From positions 2,365,410 through 2,429,409 of the forward strand of contig OZ024791.1 in NCBI GenBank assembly GCA_964017065.1: a stretch of DNA of 64,000 nucleotides, given 5' to 3'. The notes under the pieces were generated by a model. It was not told the DNA's origin and ran no database searches. It worked only from the letters and a program-made list of their open reading frames with translations. Source of the stretch: Haliclona indistincta (Eukaryota > Porifera > Demospongiae > Haplosclerida > Chalinidae). The position numbers and the translations under genes were made by a program. Positions 37,901 to 51,476 of the stretch are shown one piece after another; within the stretch, counting starts at the first letter, position 1; every line of letters starts with the position of its first letter.

Positions 37901-40900
37901 CAAGTCACTGTTGAGGATACCAATGTGGAGTTCAATGGACAAACAACCATCTTCGGATCATACCAGACTACTCTGAAGGGAATAACTTCCACTAATACAC
38001 GATGGAATAGCCTCCCCTTGCGATACGAGGGTACAATTGATGGAGACTATCGGCTTGAATTGACCAATTATGCCAAAATCTACATTAGAGACCAAGTCTA
38101 TGACTGGAAGAAAAGGAGAGAGAATGCTAATAACAATCTCAACAATACTAAACAACAATTATCATCTATTTCACAAAAACATGCAACCAAGTCTGAGCAG
38201 CTTTCATCAGCAACTGCTGAGCTAGAAATGCTGATGAACACAACAAGCAGTTTGAATGCCCAAGCTGTCCAGGCCAATGAAACATACCAGCAGGCACTTG
38301 ATAAACACTTAGAAGCTCAAAAGGCAATAAACGCTGTTAATTGTAGTGAGCAGGTATGCCCATTCATTTGCCAATCAGGAGTGAACTGCACCACTTGCTA
38401 CCAGAAAACAAGATCAGTAGTGGGAGGTTTATGCAGAGGATACAAGGGTGTCAACAAGATCGTACAACTGAAGAAACCAGTTTCAACTATAATGTGGGGA
38501 TACCTGAGAATATGTAGACCATGTTTTGGATTTTCAAGATTTGGCTTCTTTTGCTTTGCCTCATTTCTACAATGCTGCAGAACAGAGTGTGTGAGCTTGA
38601 TTCGATACAAGTTTGAACACTACACTGCAACTGGCTATGAAGTCATTTCAGAAGAAAACCCATGCATAGTCAAGATAGTAGACACCAGTTCACCATCACA
38701 GTGCTGCATGCAGTATCCATGTGCCTACACTGTTAGAAATTTAACTTGCTTTGCCAGTAACAAACAGTGTGAGGGAAAAAAGCTGGTATCACTAAGAGCG
38801 ATAGGCAGGACAGGATCAGATTTGTCTGCTAACTATTCTGTTTACACACAAATCATGTCTAATGTCACAATGGCTGAAATGAAAGTTTCTGCAAAGCAAG
38901 CTGAGATAGCAGGTATCCAACAGGAGCTGAACATTATCAGTAGTGCTCAGGACAGTGCTCAACTTGGCTATAACATATCACAGAAAGAGAACAGCACAGT
39001 TTATGCAGAGACTCAGAGCTTGGTAAGTCTGGTAGAACGTGTTGATACTTACGGGGCTGGTCAACTATTGGAAATACAGACTCTGTCCTACAATGTCACA
39101 GTGACAACACAGACTCCAGTAGCATTCCCTGTACTGATAACATACAACAAACCATACAAAGAACAGAGTGGCCAAATAACAGTTGTGATTAACTTTGATG
39201 CGCCGAAACTGTTCACAATGAGAAGTCTTGCCGAGGATCTGATGAGTCAGTTCACTGAGTCAAGAAGTAAGAGGCAATCTGAAGGAGCTGCTAATCTTCT
39301 CATCACGAAATTCCAAAGGAGCTGTACAGATATCATGAATCTTGAAAAGTACTTTAATCAGTTATCACATGCTGTCAATAAGACTAATAACCAAACAAAT
39401 ACAGCAATCGATACAATCTTTATGGTCACTGCTATGACTAAAAATGTATTTTCTTTTTTTAACTCTTCTGAAGATATAATCTTGCCTGTAGTGGATTCAT
39501 TGCAAAATTTATCTATGCAGAGAAAAGAATTTTCGTTTTTAGAATGGCAGACTAGTATTGGAGAGCTGCACAACAGCACCACTTCAGTTGGAGGATATAG
39601 TTGTTATGGTTTTTCAGATTGTTTGCACACTGCTTTGTCAGTTCTTCAACATCTTCTTGCAGAAATGCCAATGCATGAAGCAAAAAACTTGCTTTTAGAG
39701 CTAAAAGAAATTAAAGAGGATGTCGAAGATCTGGGTGTGCTTAAGAACCTCACTCTTAAAGATGCTGAGATACGATTGCAAGAAGTGATCACGATAATCA
39801 ACAAAACAGATGAACTAGACTATTGGTGTGCTGGATTACCTGAATTCACGACACAGCCTCCAGGAGAGGTAAATATCTCAGTCTCAGAGACTCTCAGACT
39901 TGTGACCACAGTCGAGTCTGAGCTTCCTATTCGTTACCGCTGGAAGAGAAATGGTATTCTGCTCAGTGGACACCATACCAGCACTCTCACCTTGCCTAAC
40001 ATCCAGATGATTGATGCTGGCCAATATGAGTGTCTTGCCACTACAGATAAAGGAACTGTTTCATCATTGTATTCTATAGTCAATGTCTACTATGCTCCTA
40101 TCTTCAACTTGACAATAACTCCTGCTATCGTACGAGAGGGAGAGGAAAATGGTGTCAACTTTGCATGTGATGCTCACTCGTGGCCTCCACCCGGTTGGAG
40201 CTGGTACTTCAGACCAAGCAGCTCAGTAGCATGGCAGCTGATTGAGGGTGTGGATGCCAATGTTATTCCTCTCCTCAGCCCAAGGCTCAATCAGGAGGGA
40301 TGGTACAGATGTCAAGCTTCAAACTGGATTGGTGAAGGCTACAGAGAGGCTTTCCTAACTGTTCTTCCTGCATTAGTTGTGAGGATTAACTATCCAGTGA
40401 ACTTCAAGCTCTTGGAGACAGATGAAGTAGTACCAGTTGATGGGAATTCAACCAAAGAGATGCCTTCTAGTGGATCAGGAACTATGGCTACTGCTCCGAT
40501 GTTCAGAGACTCTCTCAATCATTCCCTCACAGCACAGCTGTCTCTAGTCACTACTCGTGTTGAAAATGTTGTTTGGACAATGGACTCTGAACTCAGTTTC
40601 AACTTCATAACTCCAAACTTTGTCTTTGATAATTTTGCTGACATGTCAATTGAAAGTGTACTGCTAATCGCTGGTCCCACTATGATGAATCTTGAAGCAG
40701 ACAAGTCTCGATTGGAGTCAGTGATGGAAGAAAGTGGACTGCATGTTGATCACGACAGCACACGATATCGTACAATAAACGACACACTTCGCTTTGGAAC
40801 AAGAGCGTTCATCTGTCCAGCTGGGTATGGGCTTGATCCTAGTTTGGTCATTTGTGGTATGTTTTGCATTGACATTGTTTTAATCTAAAAGCGTTTTGAT

Positions 40901-42052
40901 CTATATTTTGCAGTGAGCTGTGCTCCAGGTACTTACAATGGAGCCCCTAGGATAGCAATTACTGATGTTGGTGAGGGTCAGTTCATCCAGGAAGAGATGC
41001 CACAGTGTCTGGAGTGTCCAGTGGGCACATACCAGCAAGGAAAAGGCAGCAATGAGTGCATACAGTGTCCTCAGTACACATCCACACGATCAGCTGGAGC
41101 AAGAAATTCCGATGCATGCATTGGTGAGTTTTTGGCACTTTATTCATAGACTTATTAGACTACGTAACCTAATAAATAGTTACGTAAATAGTTAGAAATA
41201 GTAAATAGTTAGTTAACAAATAGTTAGTTTAGGTTTAATCCTAAATTTTACTCTTGGTTCAAAATACACTATTAGTTTGGAGAAGACTAATTTTAGTGGA
41301 CTAGGCTGTGTACACAGACTTAAATTTTACTTATTTCCCATTTGGAAATGCCTCCATGCACAGATTTCTGTGAAGTTAACTATTTCTCATCATCTGGTCT
41401 TGAGCCCTGTCAGCCATGCCCTCCTGATTACTACCAGCTGAGGAGAGGAGCCACTGACTGCCTGCCTTGCACTAACACCACCACCTCAGTGGAGAGATGC
41501 CCGAGTGAGATAACTTAAAAGCGTATGTTATTGTTTTTCTTTCTCCGACATAGAATCTAACCGGACATTGAATGGTCTGCATCTAAGTCCTACTCCTACT
41601 ATACATGTAAGTCTGCATAATTTTATACAACACATTATCAACCTTTTTCATGGTATAGGAAAACAGTGGCACTGTAATTGCAGCTTCTGTAGCCAGCATT
41701 GGACTAATAGGTCAGTTTACAAACGTTATTGACAAACACTTAAATTATTGTATTCTAACACCTGGTAGGCGTATTAGTTGTGGTGGTAGTGATTGTTGTG
41801 ATTGTCATTGTCATTTTGCTGCGAAAAAGGAAATCTAAATACACTGTCAATAGCAATACTACTGGCTTATCTAAGAAAACAAAATCTAAGAAAGTCTTAA
41901 TGGAAATGGCTATTGATGCCTCCGTACAACTGAAGGCAGTGAGACCGTTGCCAGGAAAGTTCGAAGAAGTTGAGGAGAAGGAGGAGAAAGAGGAAGAAAG
42001 AAGTCAGTCAGAGGAAGTCGACACGGACCTTGACAATCCTAAGTCAGATTAA
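31955..42052 (+). CDS. Receptor-like array gene D, complete (2420 aa)
   Basis: Exons: 31955-32025, 32081-32215, 32269-32369, 32749-32841, 33044-33166, 33218-33340, 33393-33515, 34724-34846, 34902-35021, 35069-35194, 35284-35652, 35699-37161, 37249-37363, 37419-40856, 40914-41123, 41364-41504, 41554-41606, 41659-41710, 41769-42052 (7263 nt, a multiple of 3). Signal peptide [19 protein letters not shown]... Same order of domains as gene B. It is a mosaic: large parts nearly equal A-C, but VR1 (35841-36095), about 38050-38450, about 38650-39540 and the tail are its own, and the strip after the Ig domains (about 40425-40495) matches gene E. The basic site is RSKR, still fitting R-x-K-R. The stalk is short (18 residues, no NPVST repeat). 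The tail is rich in Glu/Lys and ends [11 protein letters not shown]. Confidence 0.9.
33516..34723 (+). other. Long intron of gene D with a dead EGF exon
   Basis: A 1.2-kb intron. At 33734-33828 lies a copy of the preceding calcium-type EGF exon that has lost its first residues and carries a frame-shifting internal deletion (after TGTCAT). Borders CAG|...|GT survive, so it could be spliced only with a shift. The rest is AT-rich spacer with no gene seen. Confidence 0.65.
41124..41363 (+). repeat. Intron of gene D with short AATAGTTA-type repeats
   Basis: A cluster of imperfect copies of AAATAGTTAG-like units lies at about 41170-41232 inside the intron between the two ephrin-like exons. It is probably simple-sequence slippage and has no coding content. 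Confidence 0.55.
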
Positions 42053-42263
42053 CTACATTGACTGTTTCTCAAGTATAGTAAATTTAAGTTGTGAATTGCT
42101 TGTAGACATACTTTTAGACGGCTGCTTTTAGATCATTATTTTGTTCTGTATACATGTAGTTGTCTTCTGAGAAGTTGTAGCACCATCACTAGAAGAATTC
42201 ACATTAATTTTCATGAATGAATGGTTTAACTGCAATTGACGTGTTTCTGTATGCAATACCATA

Positions 42264-42478
42264 TAGTAAATTGCAGGTCCGTTGAAATTGCGTGCTTAAT
42301 TCAGTACCACTGCGTGGCAAATTGTATCACTCTGTGAGCCACGGAACTTGTTCGGATGAGCTACATATGTTCTCTACAATCTATCTGAACATATTTCGTG
42401 GGTCACTTCGCGATACAAAGTGCCACGCAGTGGTACGGAATTAAGCAAGCAATTTCAACAGACCTGCAATTTACTGTA
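42264..42478. repeat. Foldback (MITE-like) element upstream of gene E
   Basis: Left arm 42264-42353 and right arm 42387-42478 are imperfect reverse complements of about 90 bp (for example AGTAAATTGCAGGTC on the left against GACCTGCAATTTACT on the right, and ACCACTGCGTGGCA against TGCCACGCAGTGGT) with a loop of about 33 bp. No open frame. It lies in the 565-bp spacer between genes D and E. Confidence 0.75.
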
Positions 42479-42533
42479 GCGCCATCGTCTGCTACTGCGC
42501 GAGGGCGGGTCTCGATCAGACCATGATCAGACA

Positions 42534-42617
42534 TATGAATCCGATTGGCTACCTTTGTTTCTGCTTGGGTGGGGCTGCATGACCTTGCTGAGCTCATCGC
42601 GTTGGAGACTCACAGCA
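42534..42617 (+). promoter_or_regulatory. Probable proximal promoter / 5' UTR of gene E
   Basis: Contains an inverted CCAAT box (GATTGGCT, 42543-42550) about 70 bp before the start codon and a G-rich GGGTGGGGCTGC segment. The same block is preserved at 31233-31316 upstream of the dead first exon before gene D and differs from the B/C upstream block. Confidence 0.5.
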
Positions 42618-45600
42618 ATGGCTCAGCTAAGAGCACCAGTTAGCTTGTTGCTGTCATCTGTAGCTCTGCTAATACTGATAACGGCGCCATCAACAACTCA
42701 AGCAAAGTAAGCAGTACTAATCATTGTTTTATCTGACTGATCACCTCTGTAATCAGCGTATGCTATGGAAGTGTGACTACCCAAGGCTCCTATGTAGTAT
42801 ATAACCAGCAACCTCAGTACTCGCAGTACAGTTACACTGTGAGCTGTGGTTGGTTTGGCTGGAGAAGATGCACTCGTTATGGCAGCAGGTTAGCCTGAAA
42901 TAGAAAGAACAAATAATATCGATTTTTAAAATCCCAATAGTTTATCATACTCTCAAGGCAGTCAGACACTGTACAATGTACAGTACCAACTAACATCAAT
43001 GTGTTGCGCTGGTTACATTGGATCACCACCTAACTGCCCCCGTGAGTATTCTCTGCATAAAGTAACCAGGCTTTTGGCACAATTCAGCCCGGCACTCATA
43101 GATGTGCAGAATTGTGATGACTGAGCTTTTTGTGTTTCTACAGCTCACTGCCCACAGGCTTGTCACCAAGGAACCTGTACTTCACCAAGTGTGTGCTCAT
43201 GCAATGCAGGCTGGATGGGGAATTCCTGCAGTGAAGGTGACCAGTCAATGCTTTAAAATCTTGCAACTAATAAATTGCATGTTGTTTCAGACATCAACGA
43301 GTGCGGAACTAATAATGGAGGTTGTGACCATACCTGCACTAATACTGAGGGCAGCTTTACCTGTTCATGCAACACTGGATTTGTTCTAGCAGCAAATGGT
43401 CTCACCTGTAATGGTAAGGACTCCACGACTCCATTTTACCTAAACTTGACCTCATTATGTATGCAGACGTTGATGAGTGTGCTGCTAATACTGATGGATG
43501 TGAACAGTCATGTACAAACACTATTGGTAGCTATCAGTGCAGTTGTGGTACAGGATATACTCTGGACAGTGATGGACACACTTGTAATGGTATGACAATG
43601 ATGCATTCTTGTTCAACGTGACTGACTGGTTCCGACTTCATGCAGATATAAATGAGTGTACTCTGGGAACTAACAACTGTAATCAAGTGTGTCACAACAC
43701 CATTGGCTCTTACTATTGCAGCTGTTATGCTGGCTTCCATCTTCTAAACCATCCACACATCTGCACAGGTATAATACACCGTATCATTATAGATCATAAA
43801 AATACATTTTTTAAATGTTTTAAAGATGTTGACGAATGCTCAGATGGTTCATTGCACATGTGCACCCAACACTGTAACAACACTCTCGGTAGTCATTTCT
43901 GTGACTGCTATGTCGGCTATGAGCTGCAGGATGATGGTCTCACTTGTACTGGTGAGCAAATGATGTGTACAAATAATTATTGCACTGATACTTTTCTCTT
44001 CATCATACAGATATCGATGAATGTGCACTGGGTATATCAGGATGTGATCATAACTGTACTAATAATATCGGCAGTTTCCAGTGTTCATGTTTGACTGGAT
44101 ACATGTTGATCAATGAGAGAAACTGCATTGGTATATGACACTTAGACATTATTGTATGATTTGATTTTATTCTCAATATGTTCAGATATCGATGAGTGTA
44201 ACACCAACAATGGAGGTTGTGACCACGTTTGCATCAACCAGATTGGTAGCTACGAATGTAAATGTCGAGATGGCTACACACTGGGAGAAGACCTTCATGA
44301 GTGTACTGGTAAGAGCGATGGTTTAAAAACATACCACATGATGGTATTCATGTGTTGGTTTAATTACCTTAGCTGATCCTTGTCCCACACTGTCTGATCC
44401 ACTCAATGGTGCCATTATGTGTACTGGACCACAAGTCACTGATCAGAGCTGTAGCTATACTTGTCAGAATGGCTACAATCTCACTGGATCTGTCACTAGG
44501 ACCTGTCAACCTGACCATACTTGGAGTGGTGACCCTACCAGTTGCCCACCACTACAGTGTATTGAGCTATTGGGACAGAACCATGCATTTGTAGTTGCTC
44601 CATGTGGGCGTGACTTTAACACTTCATGCAATGTGCTCTGTGAGACAGGGTTCTATATCAATGGATCAACCAGCTGGAGACAAGTATGTCAGCTGAACAA
44701 TGACCTAGGAGTGGAATGGAGTGATCCTCCTGTTTGTATCGGTCAGTTATTTTGATCTCAGTTTTATTTTCATTCATCTATTTTAATCATTTTAGAGCTA
44801 ACTCCCTGTCAGGTTAATCCATGCCTGAATGATGGTACTTGCATTGCTACTGACAATGGAATGGAACAGTGCGAATGCACTACTCTCTTTCATGGAAGCG
44901 AGTGTCAAGTTGGACTAGTGGGAGTTCCTCCTATACCTGTTGTGACTATTGGCGCACCACCTGTCTCTCTCACAGTCCAGGGCAGCACAGATGAAGGCAT
45001 TCTTGACCTGTTCCTACTAATTATCAGTAACTCTTTCAATTCGCCTCTTACTTTTGAAGTCAATGACAACATTCTATCGGTAACGCCAGCATCAGGAGGG
45101 AGTATTACCTTCACAATGAATGCACATCAGCAAGGATTGTATCGGTTCAGGTATTTGCCATCAGGAAGTGCAACAGAATCAACTATCTACAATGTTTTCG
45201 AAGAGTCAATTGTGACTGTTGTCGGTGACCGAAGACCTGACAATCGTCCAGAGTATGCTTACTTCACTCAAGGTGGTCTAGACAGAGGACAGCTTGGTGC
45301 TGGCTGCTGCCATTACAACTACCAACTTGCTGGATCTATTTGTTCATCATCTCTGCAGTTCATCTCTTCTTGTGGCTGGCAAGGTGGAGTGACAACTGCT
45401 GGTGCACTTACAAATGGAGTCGTGTTTGTGAAGAATAGTGACATAAATCTGCCATTGTCCATTGCTGGTGCTCAAATTAGCTCTTTTGGGTCAAAATTTG
45501 ACTTCAACATACCAGTTAATGAAGGAGGACAGATTTCAACATGTTCAGAGTGCAATGATTGCTCTAACTGTCAAACAGGCAACACATCAGTATGCTATGG

Positions 45601-48600
45601 ACTTGATAGAGATGTGTTATTTGATGAATACGATATATCAGACATGCTTAGAGAGCAATCACTGTTTGATACCTTCCTGACTCAAACATCTAACCTGTTG
45701 CCATCTTGGTTGAGTGCCTCCATCACCTCACCAACCACTACCTACTCGCAGTATGACTATCATGCATCCATCCTGCAAGCTATTGATGCTAAGAGTCATC
45801 CTGGCTGCACTCAGCTCACACTAGAGAACAGTGGACTCTTGTATGTACTGAAAACTCGCAATTCATTGAGTCTCAACATTGCTGGTCAGGTTAAGAGTCT
45901 TAATCCTGCTGAACTGTCTCCATTGTGCTTTGCAGTCGATGTTTGCAGTGGCAGTGAATCAACACTCGAAGTTGATATAAAAGACAAATTTTCTCTTTCT
46001 AGTATCAACTATTTCAGTAGTCTGAGTGGCCTAGATTGGAGCTTTGATCCCTACACTGTATCATTCACTGATCTTGGAGTAACAACAGCAATCAGTGATC
46101 CAATGTTTTGGAATGGACAGGCTTTTATTGCAGCTAAACTACCATCTTATGACTTCAAGCTACAAGTGGCAATCAATGGTGGCTTGACTGGAGGTAATCT
46201 AATGGTTCAACACTCTTTCATGGGATCATTGCTACACAGAGCCATCACTAGAGAAGATGAGGTCAGTATAAGTAACTAGAAACATAGATCATTATTATGG
46301 TGATGAATATTGCTAAGGGACTATTGTTTGTAATGAATTTGATTATTCAAAAGCTTGTGATTTTTAAAACATCATTCATTCATTATTTTAGGTACCTGGT
46401 CAGTTACTTGGACACGGAAGTGTAGACCTAGCAATTCAGTACGGTAACAACAGAGATGTACTCTACCTCAAACTATCTGGCCAGCCTGCAATATTTGCAT
46501 ATCCAGGTATGAATATGATTATTAATAGCTATAAATAACTTCATCGTCTCTGTCTAGGAACTACATCTGCTGCTTCATCAGCTGTGGAATCTGGTATATC
46601 ATATCAGTTGAGCTACCAGCTAGTGCCTAGACAAGATGCTGTGTTCTTCTCAGAGCTGTTTGCCATTCCAGACTACACTCAATCTTGTCCAGTCAAACTG
46701 TATGTTCGCTTGAATGACAACCTTGGAATCGATTGGGCTAACTTCAGAACAACTTGTCTTGGTATCCGCATTGGAATGCTAGAGTTCTTGTCCAATCTTG
46801 AGCACACTGTCACATTTCCTAGCACTAATTCTGCAGCCACTGGTTCTACCTCATCAAGACTTTACATCAATTCCACTCTTAGTACCTCTTCTCTTCAGCT
46901 TGGAAACTTCTTCACCCTTCTCTCTCAAGGAAGTGGCATTTCGTCTATCTATCTAGCATTCCCAGATAGTTCCTCAAGTCCACTCACAGCAACACTGTAC
47001 AATACTAATGTCACTGTATTTGATAATGTTCTGAACACACAAGTCACTGTTGAGGATACCAATGTGGAGTTCAATGGACAAACAACCATCTTCGGATCAT
47101 ACCAGACTACTCTGAAGGGAATAACTTCCACTAATACACGATGGAATAGCCTCCCCTTGCGATACGAGGGTACAATTGATGGAGACTATCGGCTTGAATT
47201 AAACACTTATCTCACTAACTACATTCAAGATGAAGTAAACGACTGGAAGACAAGAAGAAAGAATGCACAGAACAGTCTCAACAATGCTGAGGAACAATTA
47301 TTCTCTATTTCTCTAAAGAATGCTTCCAAGTCAGAAGAGCTCTCAGCAGCAAACGCTGAGCTAGAAACACTGATGAACACAGCAAGCAGTTTGAATGCCC
47401 AAGCTACCCAGGCTGAGCAAACCTACCAGCAAGCACTTGCTGCAAATGCAGCAGCTCAACAAGCAACAATGAATGTTAACTGTAATGAACAAACAGCGTG
47501 TCCATCTGTCTGCCAACCAGGAGTGAGCTGCACCACTTGCTACCAAGAGACACAGCTAGTAGAGCAAGGCAGCTGCATCAAGTACAAGGGTGTCAGCAAG
47601 ATCCTACAACTGAAGAAACCAGTTTCAACTATAATGTGGGGATACCAGAGAATATGCAATCCATGTTTTGGATTTGCAAGATTTGGCTTCTTTTGCTTTG
47701 CTTCGTTAATACAGTGCTGCAGAACAGAGTGTGTGAGCATGGTTCGATACAAGTTTGAACACTACACTGCAACCGGCTATGAAGTCATCTCCGAGAATGA
47801 ACCATGCGTGGTCAATACGATAAACACCAATGCACCATCACAGTGCTGCATGCAGTATCCATGTGCCTACACTGTCATAGATCCAGCATGTGTTGCCAGT
47901 AACCAGCAATGTGAGGAACAGAAGCAGGCAGCACTAGGAGCACTAGGCAGTGCTGGAGCAGCTTTATCAGCTAGCTATGCTACCTACACACAACTCAAGG
48001 CTGATGTTCTTGCAGCTGAACTACAGGTGTCTTCAAAGCAAGCAGAGATCGCAGGTATCCAGCAGGAAGTAAACATTATCAGTAGTGCTCGTGTTAGTGC
48101 TCAAATTGGCTATAATATTTCACTGACAGAATTCAATGCAGTTTATGAACAGACTGAGAGCTTGACACCTCTAGTACAGCTAGTCGATACTTACGGGGCT
48201 GGTCAACTATTGGAAATACAGAGTCTATCGTACAATGTCACAGTGACAACACAGACTCCAGTAGCATTCCCTGTACTGATAACATACAACAAACCATACG
48301 CAGGACAGAGTGACCAAATAACAATTGTGATCAACTTTGATGCACCGAAACTGCTCACAATGAGAAGTCTTGCCGAGGATCTGGTTAGCCAGTTCACTGA
48401 GGGTGGATCGAGAAGGAAGAGGCAATCTGAAGGGGCTGCTAATCTTCTCATTACAACATTCCAAAGGAGCTGTACAGATCTCATGAACCTTCAGGAATAC
48501 TTTGACCAGCTATCACAAGCTGTCAACAGGACTCAGAACCAGGCAGTAATGGCAACCAGCGTCATCTTTGAGGTCACTGCCATAACTGGTGTTGTCTTCA

Positions 48601-51300
48601 GTTCCTATAACTCCTCTGGGAATGTTAGTTCAATGGCAATGGGTGCTCTGCAAAATCTATCTGCACAAAGAGACGAATCTTCTTTCCTGGAGTGGCAGAC
48701 CAACATTGCAGAATTGCATAACAGCACCACTTCAGTTGGCGGCTATGATTGCTATGGTTTTACTGACTGTCTGCACACTGCTTTGTCTATTCTTCAGCGA
48801 ATACTCACAGACACTCCAACAAGTGAAGCAGGAGAACTGCTGACAGTTCTAAGAAGCATCAGAGAGGACGTTGAAGATTTGGCAGTGTTTAAGAACCTCA
48901 CTATTGAAGATGCTGAGATACGGTTGCAAGAAGTGATCATGATAATCAACAAAACAGATGAACTAGACTATTGGTGTGCTGGATTACCTGAATTCACAAC
49001 ACAGCCTCCAGGAGAGGTAAATATCTCAGTCTCAGAGACTCTCAGACTTGTGACCACAGTCGAGTCTGAGCTTCCTATTCGTTACCGCTGGAAGAGAAAT
49101 GGTATTCTACTCAGTGGACACCATACCAGTACTCTCACCTTGCCTAACATCCAGATGATTGATGCTGGCCAATATGAGTGTCTTGCCACAACAGATAAAG
49201 GAACTGTTTCATCATTGTATTCTATAGTCAATGTCTACTATGCTCCTATCTTCAACTTGACAATAACTCCTGCTATCGTGCGAGAGGGAGAGGAAAATGG
49301 TGTCAACTTTGCATGTGATGCTCACTCATGGCCTCCACCTGGGTGGAGCTGGTACTTTAGACCAAACAGCTCAGTAGCATGGCAGCTGATTGAGGGTGTG
49401 GATGCCAATGTTATTCCTCTCCTCAGCCCAAGGCTCAATCAGGAGGGATGGTACAGATGTCAAGCTTCAAACTGGATTGGTGAAGGCTACAGAGAGGCTT
49501 TCCTAACTGTTCTTCCTGCATTAGTTGTAAGAATTAACTATCCAGTGAACTTCAAGCTCTTGGAGACAGATGAAGTAGTACCAGTTGATGGGAACTCAAC
49601 CAAAGAGATGCCTTCTAGTGGATCAGGAACTATGGCTACTGGTCCGATGTTCAGAGACTCTCTTAATCATTCTCTCACAGTTCAGTTGTCTCTAATCACT
49701 ACTCGTGTTGAGGATGTCGTCTGGACAATGAACAGTGATATGGAACTCGATCTTAATTTCAACTTGTTAACTCCATACTTTGTCTTTGATAATTTTGCTG
49801 AAATGTCTGTCGAAAGTGTACTGCTACTCGCTGGTCCCTCTATGATGAATCTTGAAGCAGACAAGTCTCGATTGGAGTCAGTGATGCAAGAAAGTGGACT
49901 GCATGTTGATCATGACAGCACACGCTATCGTACAATAAACGACACACTTCGCTTTGGAACAAGAGCGTTCATCTGTCCAGCTGGATATGGGCTTGATCCT
50001 AGTTTGGTCATTTGTGGTATGTTTTAAAATTAAATACTCATTGTATGCTTAAATGCATGTTTGAATGTGCCAGGAACATGTACTGTGAATTTTGTAAGGA
50101 TTAACCAGTAAAATGATTTGTAATTATTTTGCAGTGAGCTGTGCTCCAGGTACTTACAATGGAGCCCCCAGGATAGCAATGACTGATGTTGGTGAGGGTC
50201 AGGTCATCCAGGAAGAGATGCCACAGTGTGTGGAGTGTCCAGTGGGCACATACCAGCAAGGAAAAGGCAGCAATGAGTGCACACAGTGTCCTCAGTACAC
50301 ATCCACACGATCAGCTGGAGCAAGAAATTCCGATGCATGTATTGGTGAGCAATGATTCACTTACAAATATTCTTCGTTTATGGTATTTCACAGACTTCTG
50401 TCAAGTTGGCTACTTCTCATCATCTGGTCTTGAGCCATGTCAGCCATGCCCTCCTGATTACTACCAGCTGAGGAGAGGAGCCACTGACTGTCTGCCCTGC
50501 ACTAACACCACCTCAGAGGATGTGTGCCCAAGTAAGAGTAACATAGCATACAGCACTAGTGTGTGTCATTTTCTCTCCTTCAGGACCAACTCCAACTCCA
50601 ACAGAGGGCGAACCAGAGGTAAGTCATCATCATACAGTTCATTCTAATAATGCATTATTTTATTTTCTAGGGGGGCACTGACATCAACATTATCATAATT
50701 GCAGCATCTTCAGCAGCTGGTGGTCTTGTAGGTCAGCTTATCATTACAAGAAGTATACAATTTCGAATAGCGCCGTAGGGCCGGCTTGGCTGTATAAAAT
50801 TCTCGCGTTTAATAACGGCCCATTTATTTCCCAATTTTCCATATTTATAAACTCCTTGGAATGATACACATCTCTGTTAGTTACTTCATGTAATATCTCT
50901 TCCAATACATGCAGTTCTAATTGTTTTGGTGATCGTCATCATTGCTGCCATCACACTGTGGAGAAGAAAGGTCAAGTACAATGTTGACAAATCTGGACGA
51001 AATCTTATTGGAAACATTGCCTACAACACGGACACCAGTAACCCATATGCGGCTGACTTCCCCAAAGAAGGAAAGAAGAAGACAAAGCACCTGAAATTCC
51101 ACGATACCAACAAGCGTTTCTCTATGGGCGCGGCTGATGTTGACCCACTCTCACAGCTCAACACACATCCAGTTGACATCGGAGAACCGCTGGGAGAAGT
51201 ACCTGAGCCTGAGCCCGAGGAAGAGGAGCACAACATTGACCTTTACGACCAACCAGAAATTATGGAACTTGACCAAGAGAACAAGCCTATTTGTTATTAA
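42618..51300 (+). CDS. Receptor-like array gene E, complete and most divergent (2463 aa)
   Basis: Exons: 42618-42706, 42757-42888, 42941-43041, 43144-43236, 43291-43413, 43467-43589, 43646-43768, 43826-43951, 44011-44130, 44186-44308, 44373-44741, 44796-46261, 46392-46506, 46558-50016, 50135-50344, 50394-50531, 50584-50618, 50671-50731, 50915-51300 (7392 nt, a multiple of 3). Signal peptide [20 protein letters not shown]... has a different origin from B-D. Domain order is the same, with a clear EMI-like and EGF start. VR1 (about 44935-45213) is unlike any other copy; VR2 (about 47575-47785) is close to A. The basic site is RRKR. The stalk is only about 12 residues ([11 protein letters not shown]). 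The membrane helix is followed by the longest tail, about 105 residues, with basic then acidic stretches, several Tyr residues and a C-terminal Cys-Tyr. It is the last member of the array. Confidence 0.9.
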
Positions 51301-51476
51301 ATATAATAATATAAAGCGTCCTATTTGTCAGTGAGTAATACTAGTATACTAGACCCCTATAGCTGTCTAGAAATGTCCACTACTATACTTTGATAGTGTT
51401 CGTTTTCTTTTGTAGAGAAATTTGAATTGCTGAAATGTATACCTCAAATTTAAACAGTACACTTATGATAATAGTT
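51301..51476. other. Convergent spacer between gene E and Hikeshi
   Basis: 176 bp between two stop codons on opposite strands. It must hold both 3' UTRs. I saw no canonical AATAAA for either gene in it. Confidence 0.5.

Noticed and set aside
1..51300. Sponge aggregation factor family
   Set aside because: No Calx-beta-like repeats seen, and these proteins have a membrane helix and Ig/Sushi/EGF domains instead.
1..51300. Complement factor or fibrillin identity from the EGF and Sushi domains
   Set aside because: Only two Sushi and six EGF repeats in a much larger membrane protein; domain order does not match either.
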